DNA of 64,000 nucleotides from the NCBI RefSeq assembly GCF_017873215.1, contig NZ_JAGGKA010000004.1, positions 62,001 to 126,000 of the forward strand, in the 5' to 3' direction. The translations under genes were made by a program, and so were the position numbers. The DNA is from Clostridium tetanomorphum. GTDB lineage: Bacteria; Bacillota; Clostridia; Clostridiales; Clostridiaceae. Positions 1 to 8,523 of the stretch are shown piece by piece. Every line of letters starts with the position of its first letter. Position 1 is the first letter of the stretch. The notes under the pieces were generated by a model. The model did no database searches and was not told where the DNA came from. It saw only the letters and a program-made list of their open reading frames with translations.

Positions 1-416
1 ATACATCAGTGCCAGAAGAATTAGCAAAGTATTGTATGGAAGATTTGGACAAGGAGTTTTTAAACAAATTAAATAAAGGGGACATTTTAGTTGCTGGGAA
101 AAATTTTGGATGCGGCTCCTCTAGAGAACATGCTCCTATAGCTATAAAAGCAGCTGGAGTTTCCTGCGTAATAGCAAAAAGCTTTGCAAGAATATTTTAT
201 AGAAACTCTATAAATATAGGTTTTCCAATACTTGAATGTGAAGAAGCAGTAAATGATGTGGAAAATGGACATCAATTAGAAGTGGATTTTGAAAAAGGTT
301 TAATAAAAAATATCACTTTAAATAAAGAATATAAAGCACAAGCTTTCCCAGAATTTATGATAAACATAATGAAAAATAATGGACTAATAAACTGTGTAAA
401 GAATGGATTGTTTTAA
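1..416 (+). CDS. leuD: 3-isopropylmalate dehydratase small subunit, 5'-truncated by the window edge
   Basis: This is the small (swivel) subunit of isopropylmalate isomerase, which works with LeuC in leucine synthesis. The frame is open to the window edge. Residues [19 protein letters not shown] match the region about 30 residues into a normal ~163-residue LeuD, so the N-terminus lies outside. The signature [14 protein letters not shown], the substrate-contacting loop of this subunit, is intact. The GTG at position 9 is an internal valine codon rather than the start. leuB follows after a 256-bp gap full of GGGACAG repeats. leuA and leuC are expected upstream but cannot be seen. Confidence 0.93.
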   Translation, partial: TSVPEELAKYCMEDLDKEFLNKLNKGDILVAGKNFGCGSSREHAPIAIKAAGVSCVIAKSFARIFYRNSINIGFPILECEEAVNDVENGHQLEVDFEKGLIKNITLNKEYKAQAFPEFMINIMKNNGLINCVKNGLF

Positions 417-448
417 TTAGAATAAGAAAACTTATTGTAAAACTGTTT

Positions 449-640
449 GGGACAGTCATTATATTATAACAGTAAAGTTATGGATTTATAGCTATTAAGA
501 ACAAGCATTGTAGAGAATTTATATGTTATATGAGGACAGTTATTGAAAAGTTCATTTAAAGTATGTGGGGACAGTCATTTAAAATTGATGAAAGTAATTG
601 TAAAAATTATTGATGATTATTGGGGACAGTCATCAATAAT
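449..640. repeat. Four GGGACAGT-type repeat boxes between leuD and leuB
   Basis: Boxes of the form GGGACAGTCAT or GGACAGTTAT occur at about 449, 533, 567 and 622, all in the same orientation. The last sits between ATTATTGATGA (607-617) and TCATCAATAAT (630-640), an 11-bp inverted repeat that leaves GGGGACAG in the loop. The boxes look like degenerate members of the GGGAC palindromic family found elsewhere in this window. The gap contains no gene. Confidence 0.6.
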
Positions 641-672
641 AATTGAAAGAAATGTAGAAGGGGGCGACTAAT

Positions 673-1752
673 ATGAGTTTGAAAGAGTTTAAAATAGCGG
701 TAGTGCCAGGAGATGGAATTGGGGTAGAAATAACAGAGCAGGCATTGAAAATTTTAAACAAAATATCAGAAAAATATAATACAAAGTTTAACTGTATAGA
801 ATTAAAAGCGGGAGGATGTGCAATAGATGCTTATGGGGAAGCACTTCCTAAAGAAACTATAGAAAAGTGCAAACAGTGTAATGCATTATTTTTAGGAGCC
901 ATAGGAGGACCTAAGTGGGATACTCTTCCAGGTGAGAGAAGACCAGAGAAAGCACTTTTAAAATTAAGATCGGAGCTAGGATTATATGCTAACTTAAGAC
1001 CAGCTAAGGTTTTTGATGAACTAAAATCAGCATCTCCTCTTAAAGATTCATTAGTAGAAAAGGGCATAGATCTTTTAGTAGTAAGAGAATTAATAGGTGG
1101 AATTTACTTTGGAAAAAGAGGGACAGTCATTGAAAATGGAACAGAAAAAGCGTATGATACGGAAGCCTATACTTTAGAAGAAGTTAAAAGAATTGCCCAT
1201 GTAGCATTTAGATCAGCAATGAATAGAAGAAAGAAAGTTACATCTATAGATAAAGCAAATGTATTGGATTCTTCAAGGCTTTGGAGAAAAGTTGTAACAG
1301 AAGTTTCAAAAGAATATCCAGAAGTTAAGCTAAACCATATGTATGTAGATAATGCAGCTATGCAGCTTGTAAAAGAACCTTCACAATTTGATGTAATACT
1401 TACAAATAACATATTTGGAGATATATTATCAGATGAAGCTTCAATGCTTACAGGATCCATAGGTATGCTGGCTTCATGGAGTGTTGGACAAGGTGCTTAT
1501 GGCATGTATGAACCTATTCACGGTTCTGCGCCAGATATAGCAGGTAAAAACATAGCAAATCCACTAGCTCAAATACTTTCAGCTGCTATGATGTTAGATT
1601 ATTCTTTTAACATGACTGAAGCGGCAAAAGACATAGAAAATGCAGTTAAAAATGTTTTAAATAAGGGTTATAGAACACCAGATATATGGACAGAGGGCAT
1701 GATAAAGGTTGGAACAAAAGAAATGGGAGAATTGGTTTTACAAGAAATTTAA
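673..1752 (+). CDS. leuB: 3-isopropylmalate dehydrogenase
   Basis: LeuB oxidatively decarboxylates 3-isopropylmalate with NAD in the leucine pathway. At 359 residues it has the usual family length. Visible motifs are GDGIGVEI at the N-terminus, the substrate-arginine region [33 protein letters not shown], and the metal/substrate signature [18 protein letters not shown], followed by [15 protein letters not shown] for NAD. Family members usually read RELTGG; here Thr is replaced by Ile. The ATG has a purine-rich site, GGGGGCGA, 7 nt upstream. ilvD follows 12 nt after the stop, indicating one operon. A GGGACAGTCATTGA string lies in the coding sequence near 1121. Confidence 0.97.
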   Translation: MSLKEFKIAVVPGDGIGVEITEQALKILNKISEKYNTKFNCIELKAGGCAIDAYGEALPKETIEKCKQCNALFLGAIGGPKWDTLPGERRPEKALLKLRSELGLYANLRPAKVFDELKSASPLKDSLVEKGIDLLVVRELIGGIYFGKRGTVIENGTEKAYDTEAYTLEEVKRIAHVAFRSAMNRRKKVTSIDKANVLDSSRLWRKVVTEVSKEYPEVKLNHMYVDNAAMQLVKEPSQFDVILTNNIFGDILSDEASMLTGSIGMLASWSVGQGAYGMYEPIHGSAPDIAGKNIANPLAQILSAAMMLDYSFNMTEAAKDIENAVKNVLNKGYRTPDIWTEGMIKVGTKEMGELVLQEI

Positions 1753-1764
1753 GGAGGAATGCAC

Positions 1765-3426
1765 ATGAAATCAGATGATTGCAGAAAAGGCTTAGAAAAA
1801 GCACCTCATCGAGCATTATTTAAAGCTTTAGGTTTTATAGATGAAGAAATGGATAGACCACTTATAGGTATTGCTAACTCCTATAGCGAAATAGTGCCAG
1901 GACATATGAACTTAGATAAAATCGCTCAAGCAGTTAAAGATGGTATAAGATTGGCAGGTGGAGTACCTGTTGAATTTAGTACTATAGCGGTATGTGATGG
2001 AATAGCTATGAATCACAAAGGAATGAGTTATTCTCTCCCATCAAGACAAATAATTGCAGATAGTGTTGAAGTAGTTGCCAATGCTCACGCCTTTGATGGA
2101 TTAGTTTTACTTCCTAATTGTGATAAGGTTGTCCCAGGCATGCTTATGGCAGCTGCTAGAGTAAATATACCAGCAATACTTGTAAGCGGAGGGCCAATGC
2201 TGGCTGGAAAAACTAATGGAAAAGTAACAGATTTAAGTTCTGTGTTTGAAGCAGTGGGAGCAGTTAAAGCTGGCAAAATGACAGAAGAGGAACTTCTGGA
2301 AATGGAAAATACAGCTTGTCCTGGATGTGGTTCTTGTTCTGGAATGTTTACAGCAAATTCTATGAACTGTCTATCTGAGGTTTTAGGTATGGCACTTCCT
2401 TATAATGGAACCACACCAGCAGTTTTTGCAGAAAGACTAAGACTTGCAAAAAAAACTGGAATGAAAATTGTGGAGCTTGTTAAAAAAGGCATTAAGCCTT
2501 CAGACATATTGACAGAAGATACATTTATGAATGCTATAACTGCGGATATGGCACTTGGATGTTCTACAAATTCTTTACTTCATCTTCCAGCTATAGCAAG
2601 AGAAGTGGGAGTGGACATAAGCTTTGATAAGGTTAATGAAATAAGTGCTAAAACCCCTAATCTATGTAGACTTAGTCCAGCAGGCAAGGATCATATAGAA
2701 GATTTGCATATGGCAGGAGGAATACCTGCGTTACTTAATTTACTTGCTAGACAAAATCTTTTAAATAAAAACTGTTTAACTGTTACGGGAAAAAATATTT
2801 ATGAAAATGTAAAAGAGACTGAAGTTAAAAATAAAGAAGTTATAAGAGATATAAATAATCCATATAGCAGTACCGGTGGACTTGTGGTGCTAAAAGGAAG
2901 TTTAGCACCAGAAGGAGCAGTAGTAAAAAAATCTGCTGTGGCTCCTGAAATGATGAAACATATTGGAAAAGCTAGAGTATTTGACAGCGAAGAAGAAGTG
3001 GCAGAATCCATACTAGGTGGAAAAATAAATCATGGAGATGTAGTAGTAATAAGATATGAAGGCCCAAAAGGAGGCCCAGGAATGAAAGAAATGCTCTCTC
3101 CTACAGCACTTTTAGCGGGTATGGGATATGACAAAACAGTGGCACTTATAACAGATGGAAGATTTTCTGGAGCCACAAGAGGAGCTTCTATAGGTCATGT
3201 TTCACCAGAAGCAGCAGAAGCAGGTCCTATTGCATTAGTTAAAGAAGGAGATTTAATAGAAATAGATATAGAAAATAGAACACTTAATTTATTGGTTGAT
3301 AAAGAAGAATTAGATAAAAGAAAACCAGAAGTTAAGATGAAATCTGTAGAAGGATATTTAAAATTTTATAGAAAGTTAGTATCCTCAGCTTGTAAAGGAG
3401 CAGTTTTTGAAGATATAAAGGAGTGA
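1765..3426 (+). CDS. ilvD: Dihydroxy-acid dehydratase
   Basis: IlvD is an Fe-S enzyme that dehydrates dihydroxy-acids to the 2-keto acids of valine and isoleucine. Both family signatures are present: [15 protein letters not shown] and [20 protein letters not shown]. The cysteine-rich segment [18 protein letters not shown] is also present, and the length (553 residues) is normal. Of two in-frame ATGs, the one at 1759 lies only 1 nt after the AAGGAGG site, whereas 1765 has proper spacing, so 1765 is chosen. The gene lies between leuB and ilvB with almost no gaps, consistent with one branched-chain operon. Confidence 0.96.
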   Translation: MKSDDCRKGLEKAPHRALFKALGFIDEEMDRPLIGIANSYSEIVPGHMNLDKIAQAVKDGIRLAGGVPVEFSTIAVCDGIAMNHKGMSYSLPSRQIIADSVEVVANAHAFDGLVLLPNCDKVVPGMLMAAARVNIPAILVSGGPMLAGKTNGKVTDLSSVFEAVGAVKAGKMTEEELLEMENTACPGCGSCSGMFTANSMNCLSEVLGMALPYNGTTPAVFAERLRLAKKTGMKIVELVKKGIKPSDILTEDTFMNAITADMALGCSTNSLLHLPAIAREVGVDISFDKVNEISAKTPNLCRLSPAGKDHIEDLHMAGGIPALLNLLARQNLLNKNCLTVTGKNIYENVKETEVKNKEVIRDINNPYSSTGGLVVLKGSLAPEGAVVKKSAVAPEMMKHIGKARVFDSEEEVAESILGGKINHGDVVVIRYEGPKGGPGMKEMLSPTALLAGMGYDKTVALITDGRFSGATRGASIGHVSPEAAEAGPIALVKEGDLIEIDIENRTLNLLVDKEELDKRKPEVKMKSVEGYLKFYRKLVSSACKGAVFEDIKE

Positions 3427-3431
3427 TTCAA

Positions 3432-5096
3432 ATGAAATATACAGGTGCCAGAATTATATTAGAATGTTTGAAAGAACAGGGCGTTGATACTATTTTTGGG
3501 TATCCAGGAGGAGCAGTGCTAAATATATATGATGAATTATATTCATTTGAAGGCATAACACATATACGTACAGCTCATGAACAAGCTGCAGCACATGCGG
3601 CAGATGGTTACGCCAGAGCTACAGGAAAAGTCGGAGTCTGTATTGCTACTTCAGGACCTGGGGCAACAAATCTTGTAACAGGTATTGCTAATGCTTATAT
3701 GGATTCTGTGCCTATGGTAGCTATAACAGGACAAGTTCCTACAAGCTTAATTGGAAAGGATTCTTTTCAAGAAGTTGATATAGTAGATATTACTATGCCC
3801 ATAACTAAACATAATTTTATAGTAAAAAGAATAGAAGATTTAGCACCTGTAATAAGAAAGGCCTTTTATATAGCTAAGAAGGGAAGACCGGGTCCAGTTT
3901 TAGTGGATATACCTAAAGATATAACAGCGGCGGTATATGAATTTTATAATGAAGAAGTAAAGGCTATCCCTATAACCCCTATTAAGCAAGAAGAAATAGA
4001 TAGGGCTTTAGGTGTAATAAATGAAAGTAAAAAGCCAGTTATTGTTGTAGGTGGAGGATGTAATATTTCCAATACTCAAGAAGAACTTTTAAAATTTCAA
4101 GATAAATTAAAATGTCCAATTTGTTCCACAATGATGGGATTAGGGTCTTTTGATGGAACCCATCCTATGTTCACAGGAATGGTTGGTATGCATGGAACTT
4201 TAGCATCTAATAAATGTATTTGTGAAAGTGATCTTATTATAGCTGTTGGAGCTAGATTTAGTGATAGAGTGATAAGCAATGCTAATACCTTTGCAAAAAA
4301 CACAAAGGTAATTCATATAGATATAGATGAAGCAGAAGTTTGTAAGAATATAAAGGCTAACTCATGGATTATAGGAAATGTGTGTGATGTTTTAAAAGAA
4401 TTAAGTAGTAAATTAGAAAAAAGAGAAGAAAATCCATGGACAGAATTTGCTCTTAATTTAATTAAAGAAGAGAGAGCAAGAAGTTTAAAAGTAAATCCCA
4501 AGGATTCAGTAAATCCAATTTATCTTATAAGGAAATTATATGAATTTACAAGGGGAGAAGCTATTATAACCACAGAAGTTGGACAAAATCAAATATGGGC
4601 AACTCAAGGATATACATTCAAAACCCCGAAAACCTTCATATCTTCTGGAGGATTAGGAACTATGGGTTATGGATTTGGCGCAGCAATAGGTGCTAGTATA
4701 GCTAAAAATATACAAGTATTCAATATAGCTGGGGATGGAAGTTTTAAAATGAATTGTAATGAACTAGCCACAGTAGTTGAGTACAATATACCTGTTAAGA
4801 TTATTGTACTTAATAATGGGGTTTTAGGTATGGTAAGACAGTGGCAGAACCTTTTTTATAAAAAGAGATTTTCTGAAACAACATCCAAAAGAGAAATAGA
4901 TTTTGCTAAAATAGGAGAAGCTTATGGAGTACTAGGAATTAGTATAAATAGAAATGAAGAAATAGAAGATGCTTTAAAAAAAGCTGTAGAACATAATGGA
5001 CCAGTTGTTGTAGATTGTTTTGTAGATAAAGGTGCTATGGCTGTACCTATAGTACCGCCTGGAGCTAATATAGAAGAAATGTTGATATTGGATTAA
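3432..5096 (+). CDS. ilvB: Acetolactate synthase, large (catalytic) subunit
   Basis: This thiamine-diphosphate enzyme makes acetolactate or acetohydroxybutyrate, the first common step to valine, leucine and isoleucine. The catalytic Glu region AHEQAAAHAADGYARATGK, the TPP/Mg motif GDGSFKMNCNELATVVEY and the C-terminal VPPGA are all visible. A GTG at 3423 overlaps the ilvD stop. The ATG at 3432 lies 8 nt after AAAGGAG and is the better start, giving 554 residues. No regulatory small subunit (ilvN/ilvH) follows: the next reading frame is the aromatic leader peptide 23 nt downstream. Any small subunit must be encoded elsewhere, or the enzyme works without one. Confidence 0.96.
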   Translation: MKYTGARIILECLKEQGVDTIFGYPGGAVLNIYDELYSFEGITHIRTAHEQAAAHAADGYARATGKVGVCIATSGPGATNLVTGIANAYMDSVPMVAITGQVPTSLIGKDSFQEVDIVDITMPITKHNFIVKRIEDLAPVIRKAFYIAKKGRPGPVLVDIPKDITAAVYEFYNEEVKAIPITPIKQEEIDRALGVINESKKPVIVVGGGCNISNTQEELLKFQDKLKCPICSTMMGLGSFDGTHPMFTGMVGMHGTLASNKCICESDLIIAVGARFSDRVISNANTFAKNTKVIHIDIDEAEVCKNIKANSWIIGNVCDVLKELSSKLEKREENPWTEFALNLIKEERARSLKVNPKDSVNPIYLIRKLYEFTRGEAIITTEVGQNQIWATQGYTFKTPKTFISSGGLGTMGYGFGAAIGASIAKNIQVFNIAGDGSFKMNCNELATVVEYNIPVKIIVLNNGVLGMVRQWQNLFYKKRFSETTSKREIDFAKIGEAYGVLGISINRNEEIEDALKKAVEHNGPVVVDCFVDKGAMAVPIVPPGANIEEMLILD

Positions 5097-5119
5097 AAAT
5101 ATATTAGGAGGTAAGTATT

Positions 5120-5269
5120 ATGAAAAAGCTTGTTAGAAAAGAGTTAAATAGAGAATTTAATTATTACTTTTTTAGCCTTAGTTATTACTTTTTTAGCTAT
5201 GGTTATTTTGCATACAAAAAAATAAATAATTCTTTTTCTAATGAGTTTTGGAAAGTATATAATACATGA
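5120..5269 (+). CDS. Tyr/Phe-rich leader peptide of the aromatic operon (49 aa)
   Basis: This 49-codon frame has an excellent ribosome site (AGGAGG, 8 nt before ATG). Translation gives 8 Tyr, 8 Phe and 1 Trp, concentrated in NYYFFSLSYYFFSYGYFAY at codons 14-32. No protein domain is recognisable. Its position directly before the DAHP synthase gene and its codon content fit a regulatory leader in which ribosomes stall when Tyr-tRNA or Phe-tRNA is short. The stop codon lies 41 nt before a strong terminator hairpin. The frame begins 23 nt after ilvB, so it could be translated from ilv read-through transcripts or from an unseen promoter inside ilvB. Leader function is inferred, not proven. Confidence 0.8.
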   Translation: MKKLVRKELNREFNYYFFSLSYYFFSYGYFAYKKINNSFSNEFWKVYNT

Positions 5270-5343
5270 ACAATTATTGGAGTAACACATATTTAAGTGT
5301 AACTATTTTTAAAACAAGGCTCGTTAGCGAGCCTTGTTTTTTT
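5238..5343 (+). promoter_or_regulatory. Transcription attenuator with competing terminator and antiterminator
   Basis: The terminator stem pairs 5311-5323 with 5328-5340 (AACAAGGCTCG and CGAGCCTTGTT with a TTAG loop) and runs into seven Ts. CTAATGAGTTTTG at 5238-5250, inside the leader peptide's last codons, can pair with CAAGGCTCGTTAG at 5315-5327. That makes 13 contiguous pairs including three G-U, and it would destroy the terminator. A ribosome held on the Tyr/Phe codons (5162-5215) would leave 5238-5250 free, whereas one that finishes the leader would disturb it. This is the geometry of amino-acid attenuation as in pheL or trpL of enterobacteria. A small extra hairpin (5281-5288 with 5297-5304) lies between. 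Confidence 0.75.
5311..5343 (+). terminator. Intrinsic terminator upstream of aroF
   Basis: A 13-bp stem (eleven G/C-anchored pairs plus flanking A-U) with a TTAG tetraloop is followed by TTTTTTT. It lies after the leader peptide and 97 nt before aroF, so it would end both ilvB read-through and leader transcripts unless antitermination occurs. Confidence 0.9.
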
Positions 5344-5439
5344 ATATATAAATATTATAAAATTTCAAATTTATAGATAAGTAAAAAGATTGCATAGCAA
5401 TTTTTTATAAAAAATTTAATTAATAAGGAGGATATTATT

Positions 5440-6453
5440 ATGATAGTTATTATGACACCAGAAGCAACAAAAGAAAGTATTGAGGCTCTAAAAGTGCAAT
5501 TAGAAGGTATGGGGGTTGAAGTGCATGAGTCATGTGGACAAAATCACCATATATTAGGATTGGTAGGAGATACAACTAGAATTAGTGCTGATGAAATTGA
5601 GAGGAATAGAGATGTTAAAAAAGTAGTATATGTGCAGGAACCTTACAAAAAGGCCAATAGACTTTTTCATCCACAAAATACTGTAGTAGCTGTAAAAGAT
5701 AGATTAATTGGAGGAAAGGAAATAGCAATAATTGCAGGGCCTTGTTCTGTAGAAAGCCATGAACAAATTTTAACAATAGCAGAAAGCGTTAAAGGTTCAG
5801 GAGCTGGATTTTTAAGAGGGGGAGCTTTTAAGCCAAGAACTTCACCCTATAGCTTTCAAGGATTAAAAGAAGATGGACTTGAAATATTAAAATATGCAAG
5901 AGAAAAGACAGGACTGCCTATTGTTACAGAACTTATGTCACCATATTTGATAGAAAGATTTGTGGAAGATGTAGATGTAATACAAATTGGTGCAAGGAAT
6001 ATGCAAAATTTTGATCTATTAAGAGAAGTAGGAAGAACTAATAAGCCTATACTTTTAAAGAGAGGACTTAGTGCTACTATAGAAGAATTCCTAATGTCTG
6101 CTGAATATATAATGGCTGAAGGGAATGAAAATGTAATACTTTGTGAAAGAGGTATAAGAACTTTTGAAACATACACAAGAAATACATTAGATTTAAGTGC
6201 TATACCTGCAATTAAAAAACTAAGCCACCTTCCAGTAATAGTGGACCCTAGTCATGCTGCAGGAATGTGGTGGATGGTAGAACCATTATCAAAAGCAGCT
6301 TTAGCTGTAGGAGCTGATGGCTTAATAATAGAAGTTCACAATGATCCAGGTAATGCTAAATGTGATGGGCAACAATCAATTAAACCAGAAAGATTTGAAT
6401 CATTAATGCAGTCATTAAAACAAATAGCACAAATAGTAGATAGAGAAATATAG
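5440..6453 (+). CDS. aroF: 3-deoxy-7-phosphoheptulonate (DAHP) synthase, type I-beta with ferredoxin-like regulatory domain
   Basis: The enzyme condenses phosphoenolpyruvate and erythrose 4-phosphate, the entry step of the shikimate pathway. Residues 1-70 form the ferredoxin-like domain (MIVIMTPEATKESIEALK onward) that carries Tyr/Phe feedback inhibition in Thermotoga-type enzymes. The barrel follows with IAGPCSVES, GGAFKPRTSPYSFQG, IQIGARNMQNF, LLKRG and VDPSHAAG. At 337 residues it matches the type I-beta length. AAGGAGG precedes the ATG by 9 nt. As first gene of the aro operon behind the leader attenuator, it would be controlled both by transcription and by feedback. Symbol use varies (aroF or aroG). 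Confidence 0.95.
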   Translation: MIVIMTPEATKESIEALKVQLEGMGVEVHESCGQNHHILGLVGDTTRISADEIERNRDVKKVVYVQEPYKKANRLFHPQNTVVAVKDRLIGGKEIAIIAGPCSVESHEQILTIAESVKGSGAGFLRGGAFKPRTSPYSFQGLKEDGLEILKYAREKTGLPIVTELMSPYLIERFVEDVDVIQIGARNMQNFDLLREVGRTNKPILLKRGLSATIEEFLMSAEYIMAEGNENVILCERGIRTFETYTRNTLDLSAIPAIKKLSHLPVIVDPSHAAGMWWMVEPLSKAALAVGADGLIIEVHNDPGNAKCDGQQSIKPERFESLMQSLKQIAQIVDREI

Positions 6454-6465
6454 AGGAGGATTATA

Positions 6466-7332
6466 ATGAAAGAAGATGATTTTAATATAAATAGATTTAA
6501 CATAACTATTGTAGGATTGGGACTAGTGGGGGGTTCATATGCTATGGCTTTAGGAAAATTAAAGCCTAAAAGCATATGGGCAGTAGATATAGATAATAAA
6601 GCATTGAGAACAGCAGAAGAACTAAATATTATAGATAAAGGGTATACGGATGGGAAAATTCCTTTAAATAATTCAGATTTAGTTATAATATGTTTATATC
6701 CAGCATTAGTTAAAAAATTTATTGAAGATAATATTAACAATTTTAAAGCAGGAGCAATTATAACAGATGTAACTGGAATTAAGACTGGTGTTATAGAGGA
6801 AATAAATAATTTATTACCGAAAAATGTGGATTTTGTATTTGGACATCCTATGGCTGGAAGAGAGAAGAAAGGATTAGAATATGCATCAGCGGAAGTGTTT
6901 AAAGGAGCAAATTACATTATAACCCCTAATAGAAGAAACAAGGAAAAAAGTATTAAAATCATTGAAACTATAGCTAAGGAAGTTGGTTTTAAAAGTGTTA
7001 CTAAGATTAGTCCAGAAATTCATGATAATGCTATAGCCTTTACCAGCCAGCTTCCTCATGTTATAGCAGTAGCTTTAATAAATAGCGATAATTTGGGTAT
7101 AAATACAGGTCTATTTATTGGGGACAGTTATAAAGAACTTACAAGAATAGCTCAAATAAATGGCGATTTGTGGACAGAATTATTTATAGGGAATAAGGAA
7201 AATCTAGTTAAACATATTGAAATATTTGAAAAGAATATTAAAGTATTAAAAAAGGCTATAATAAATGAAGAAAGAGAAATCCTTCAAAAAGAATTTGATG
7301 AATCTAGCAGGAGAAGAAGGGAGATTTCATAG
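6466..7332 (+). CDS. tyrA: Prephenate dehydrogenase
   Basis: TyrA oxidatively decarboxylates prephenate to 4-hydroxyphenylpyruvate on the tyrosine branch. The N-terminal Rossmann motif is VGLGLVGGSYAMALG. Further motifs are DVTGIKTGV, FGHPMAGREKKG and the helical segment with FTSQLPHVIAVAL. At 288 residues it is the short form without a C-terminal ACT domain, so Tyr feedback may be weaker and control may rest on the leader attenuator and AroF. It follows aroF after 12 nt with GAGGAGG before the ATG, and its stop abuts the TTG of aroB. Confidence 0.94.
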   Translation: MKEDDFNINRFNITIVGLGLVGGSYAMALGKLKPKSIWAVDIDNKALRTAEELNIIDKGYTDGKIPLNNSDLVIICLYPALVKKFIEDNINNFKAGAIITDVTGIKTGVIEEINNLLPKNVDFVFGHPMAGREKKGLEYASAEVFKGANYIITPNRRNKEKSIKIIETIAKEVGFKSVTKISPEIHDNAIAFTSQLPHVIAVALINSDNLGINTGLFIGDSYKELTRIAQINGDLWTELFIGNKENLVKHIEIFEKNIKVLKKAIINEEREILQKEFDESSRRRREIS

Positions 7333-8397
7333 TTGAAAGAATTAAATATAAATCTTATAGATAAAAGCTACAATATATATATTGAAAATGGATTAATTAA
7401 TTCTATAGGAGATAAAATAAAAAACATATATAATGGAAAAAATATAGTTATAATAACAGATGAAAATGTAGATTACTTTTATGGAGAAAAGGTGAAAAAT
7501 AATCTGAAGCATAGCAATTTTAAAGTGGAAAAAATAGTAATTAAACCAGGAGAAAAAAGCAAGAGCTTTGAAGTGCTTTTGCAGGTTTATGACAAGATGC
7601 TAGACTTAGGAATAAAAAGAGGAGATTTAATAATTGCTTTAGGTGGGGGAGTAGTTGGAGATTTAGGAGGATTTGCAGCGGCTACTTTTCTAAGAGGAGT
7701 ACCATTTATTCAAATTCCTACATCACTTCTAGCGCAGATAGACAGCAGCATAGGAGGAAAGGTTGCTGTAGATTTACCTAGAGGGAAAAATCTTATAGGA
7801 AATTTCTATCACCCTAAAGCTGTATTCATTGATCCACATCTTTTAAAAACTTTAGATAAAAGATTTTTATATGATGGGATGGGTGAAGTAATAAAGTATG
7901 CGTGTATAAGGAATAAAAATTTATTTTATAAGTTATTAAATATGGAACATAAAGAAGATCTTCTTTATGATATTGAAGAAATAATCTATACCTGCTGTAA
8001 TATTAAAAAGCAGGTAGTAGAAAGAGATGAGAAAGATACAGGGGAAAGAATGATTTTAAACTTTGGACATACTATAGGACACAGTTTAGAGAAATATTTT
8101 AATTTTGAAAAATATACTCATGGTGAGGCTGTGGCAATAGGTATGTATACCATAACAAAACATAGTGAAGATATGGGGCTAACTGAAAAGGGAACTTCAG
8201 ATTCAATAAAGAAAGTGTTAAATAAATATAATCTTCCTTATGAAGAAAACAATATTGACAAGGAAAAAATAATAGAAGCTATATCATTAGATAAAAAGGG
8301 TGAAGGAGATTTTATTAATTTAGTTTTGCTTAATAATATTGGAGAAGTGTTTATTAATAAAGTAGAGAAAAGTAACATTTATAAATATATTATATGA
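7333..8397 (+). CDS. aroB: 3-dehydroquinate synthase
   Basis: AroB cyclises DAHP to 3-dehydroquinate with NAD and a divalent metal. Visible motifs are GGGVVGDLGGFAAATFLRG (NAD loop), PTSLLAQIDSSIGGKVAVD, GEVIKYACI, the metal ligands in LNFGHTIGHSLE, and HGEAVAIGM. At 354 residues it is normal. The start is TTG, placed immediately after the tyrA stop, with AAGGGAG 9 nt upstream. The adjacency suggests translational coupling. A 126-bp gap to aroA is the only sizeable gap inside this operon. Confidence 0.95.
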   Translation: MKELNINLIDKSYNIYIENGLINSIGDKIKNIYNGKNIVIITDENVDYFYGEKVKNNLKHSNFKVEKIVIKPGEKSKSFEVLLQVYDKMLDLGIKRGDLIIALGGGVVGDLGGFAAATFLRGVPFIQIPTSLLAQIDSSIGGKVAVDLPRGKNLIGNFYHPKAVFIDPHLLKTLDKRFLYDGMGEVIKYACIRNKNLFYKLLNMEHKEDLLYDIEEIIYTCCNIKKQVVERDEKDTGERMILNFGHTIGHSLEKYFNFEKYTHGEAVAIGMYTITKHSEDMGLTEKGTSDSIKKVLNKYNLPYEENNIDKEKIIEAISLDKKGEGDFINLVLLNNIGEVFINKVEKSNIYKYII

Positions 8398-8523
8398 TTT
8401 ATGGAGTGATTGTTATTTTCAGGTGAAGGTTACTTAAATAAAATTAAAACCTAAAAGGACTTATTTAGGAGCGTACCTACTGGATAAAGCCAATATTCCT
8501 ACTTATATAAAGGAGATGATAGA
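8398..8523 (+). other. 126-bp gap inside the aro operon, no gene recognised
   Basis: The stretch contains short complementary segments (GGTT...AACC near 8427 and 8450; TAGGA...TCCTA near 8466 and 8503) that may fold. It has no convincing reading frame, promoter or U-tract. I could not match it to a riboswitch family that I know. Confidence 0.4.

Noticed and set aside
5097-5440. T-box riboswitch in the aroF or ilv leader
   Set aside because: No sequence like the conserved T-box antiterminator (AGGGTGGNACCGCG) was seen on either strand; the leader-peptide model fits the features.
5856-6176. Long antisense open frames within aroF, ilvD, the CWB2 genes and the giant surface gene
   Set aside because: These mirror real genes with strong motifs, lack ribosome sites and encode low-complexity Ser/Phe/Leu-rich peptides.
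7118-7135. GGGGACAGTTAT string inside tyrA as a member of the repeat family
   Set aside because: It encodes GDSYKE in a normal part of TyrA with no inverted arm; chance is sufficient.
8398-8523. Riboswitch between aroB and aroA
   Set aside because: Some complementary segments exist, but no conserved core of any riboswitch family I know and no terminator.
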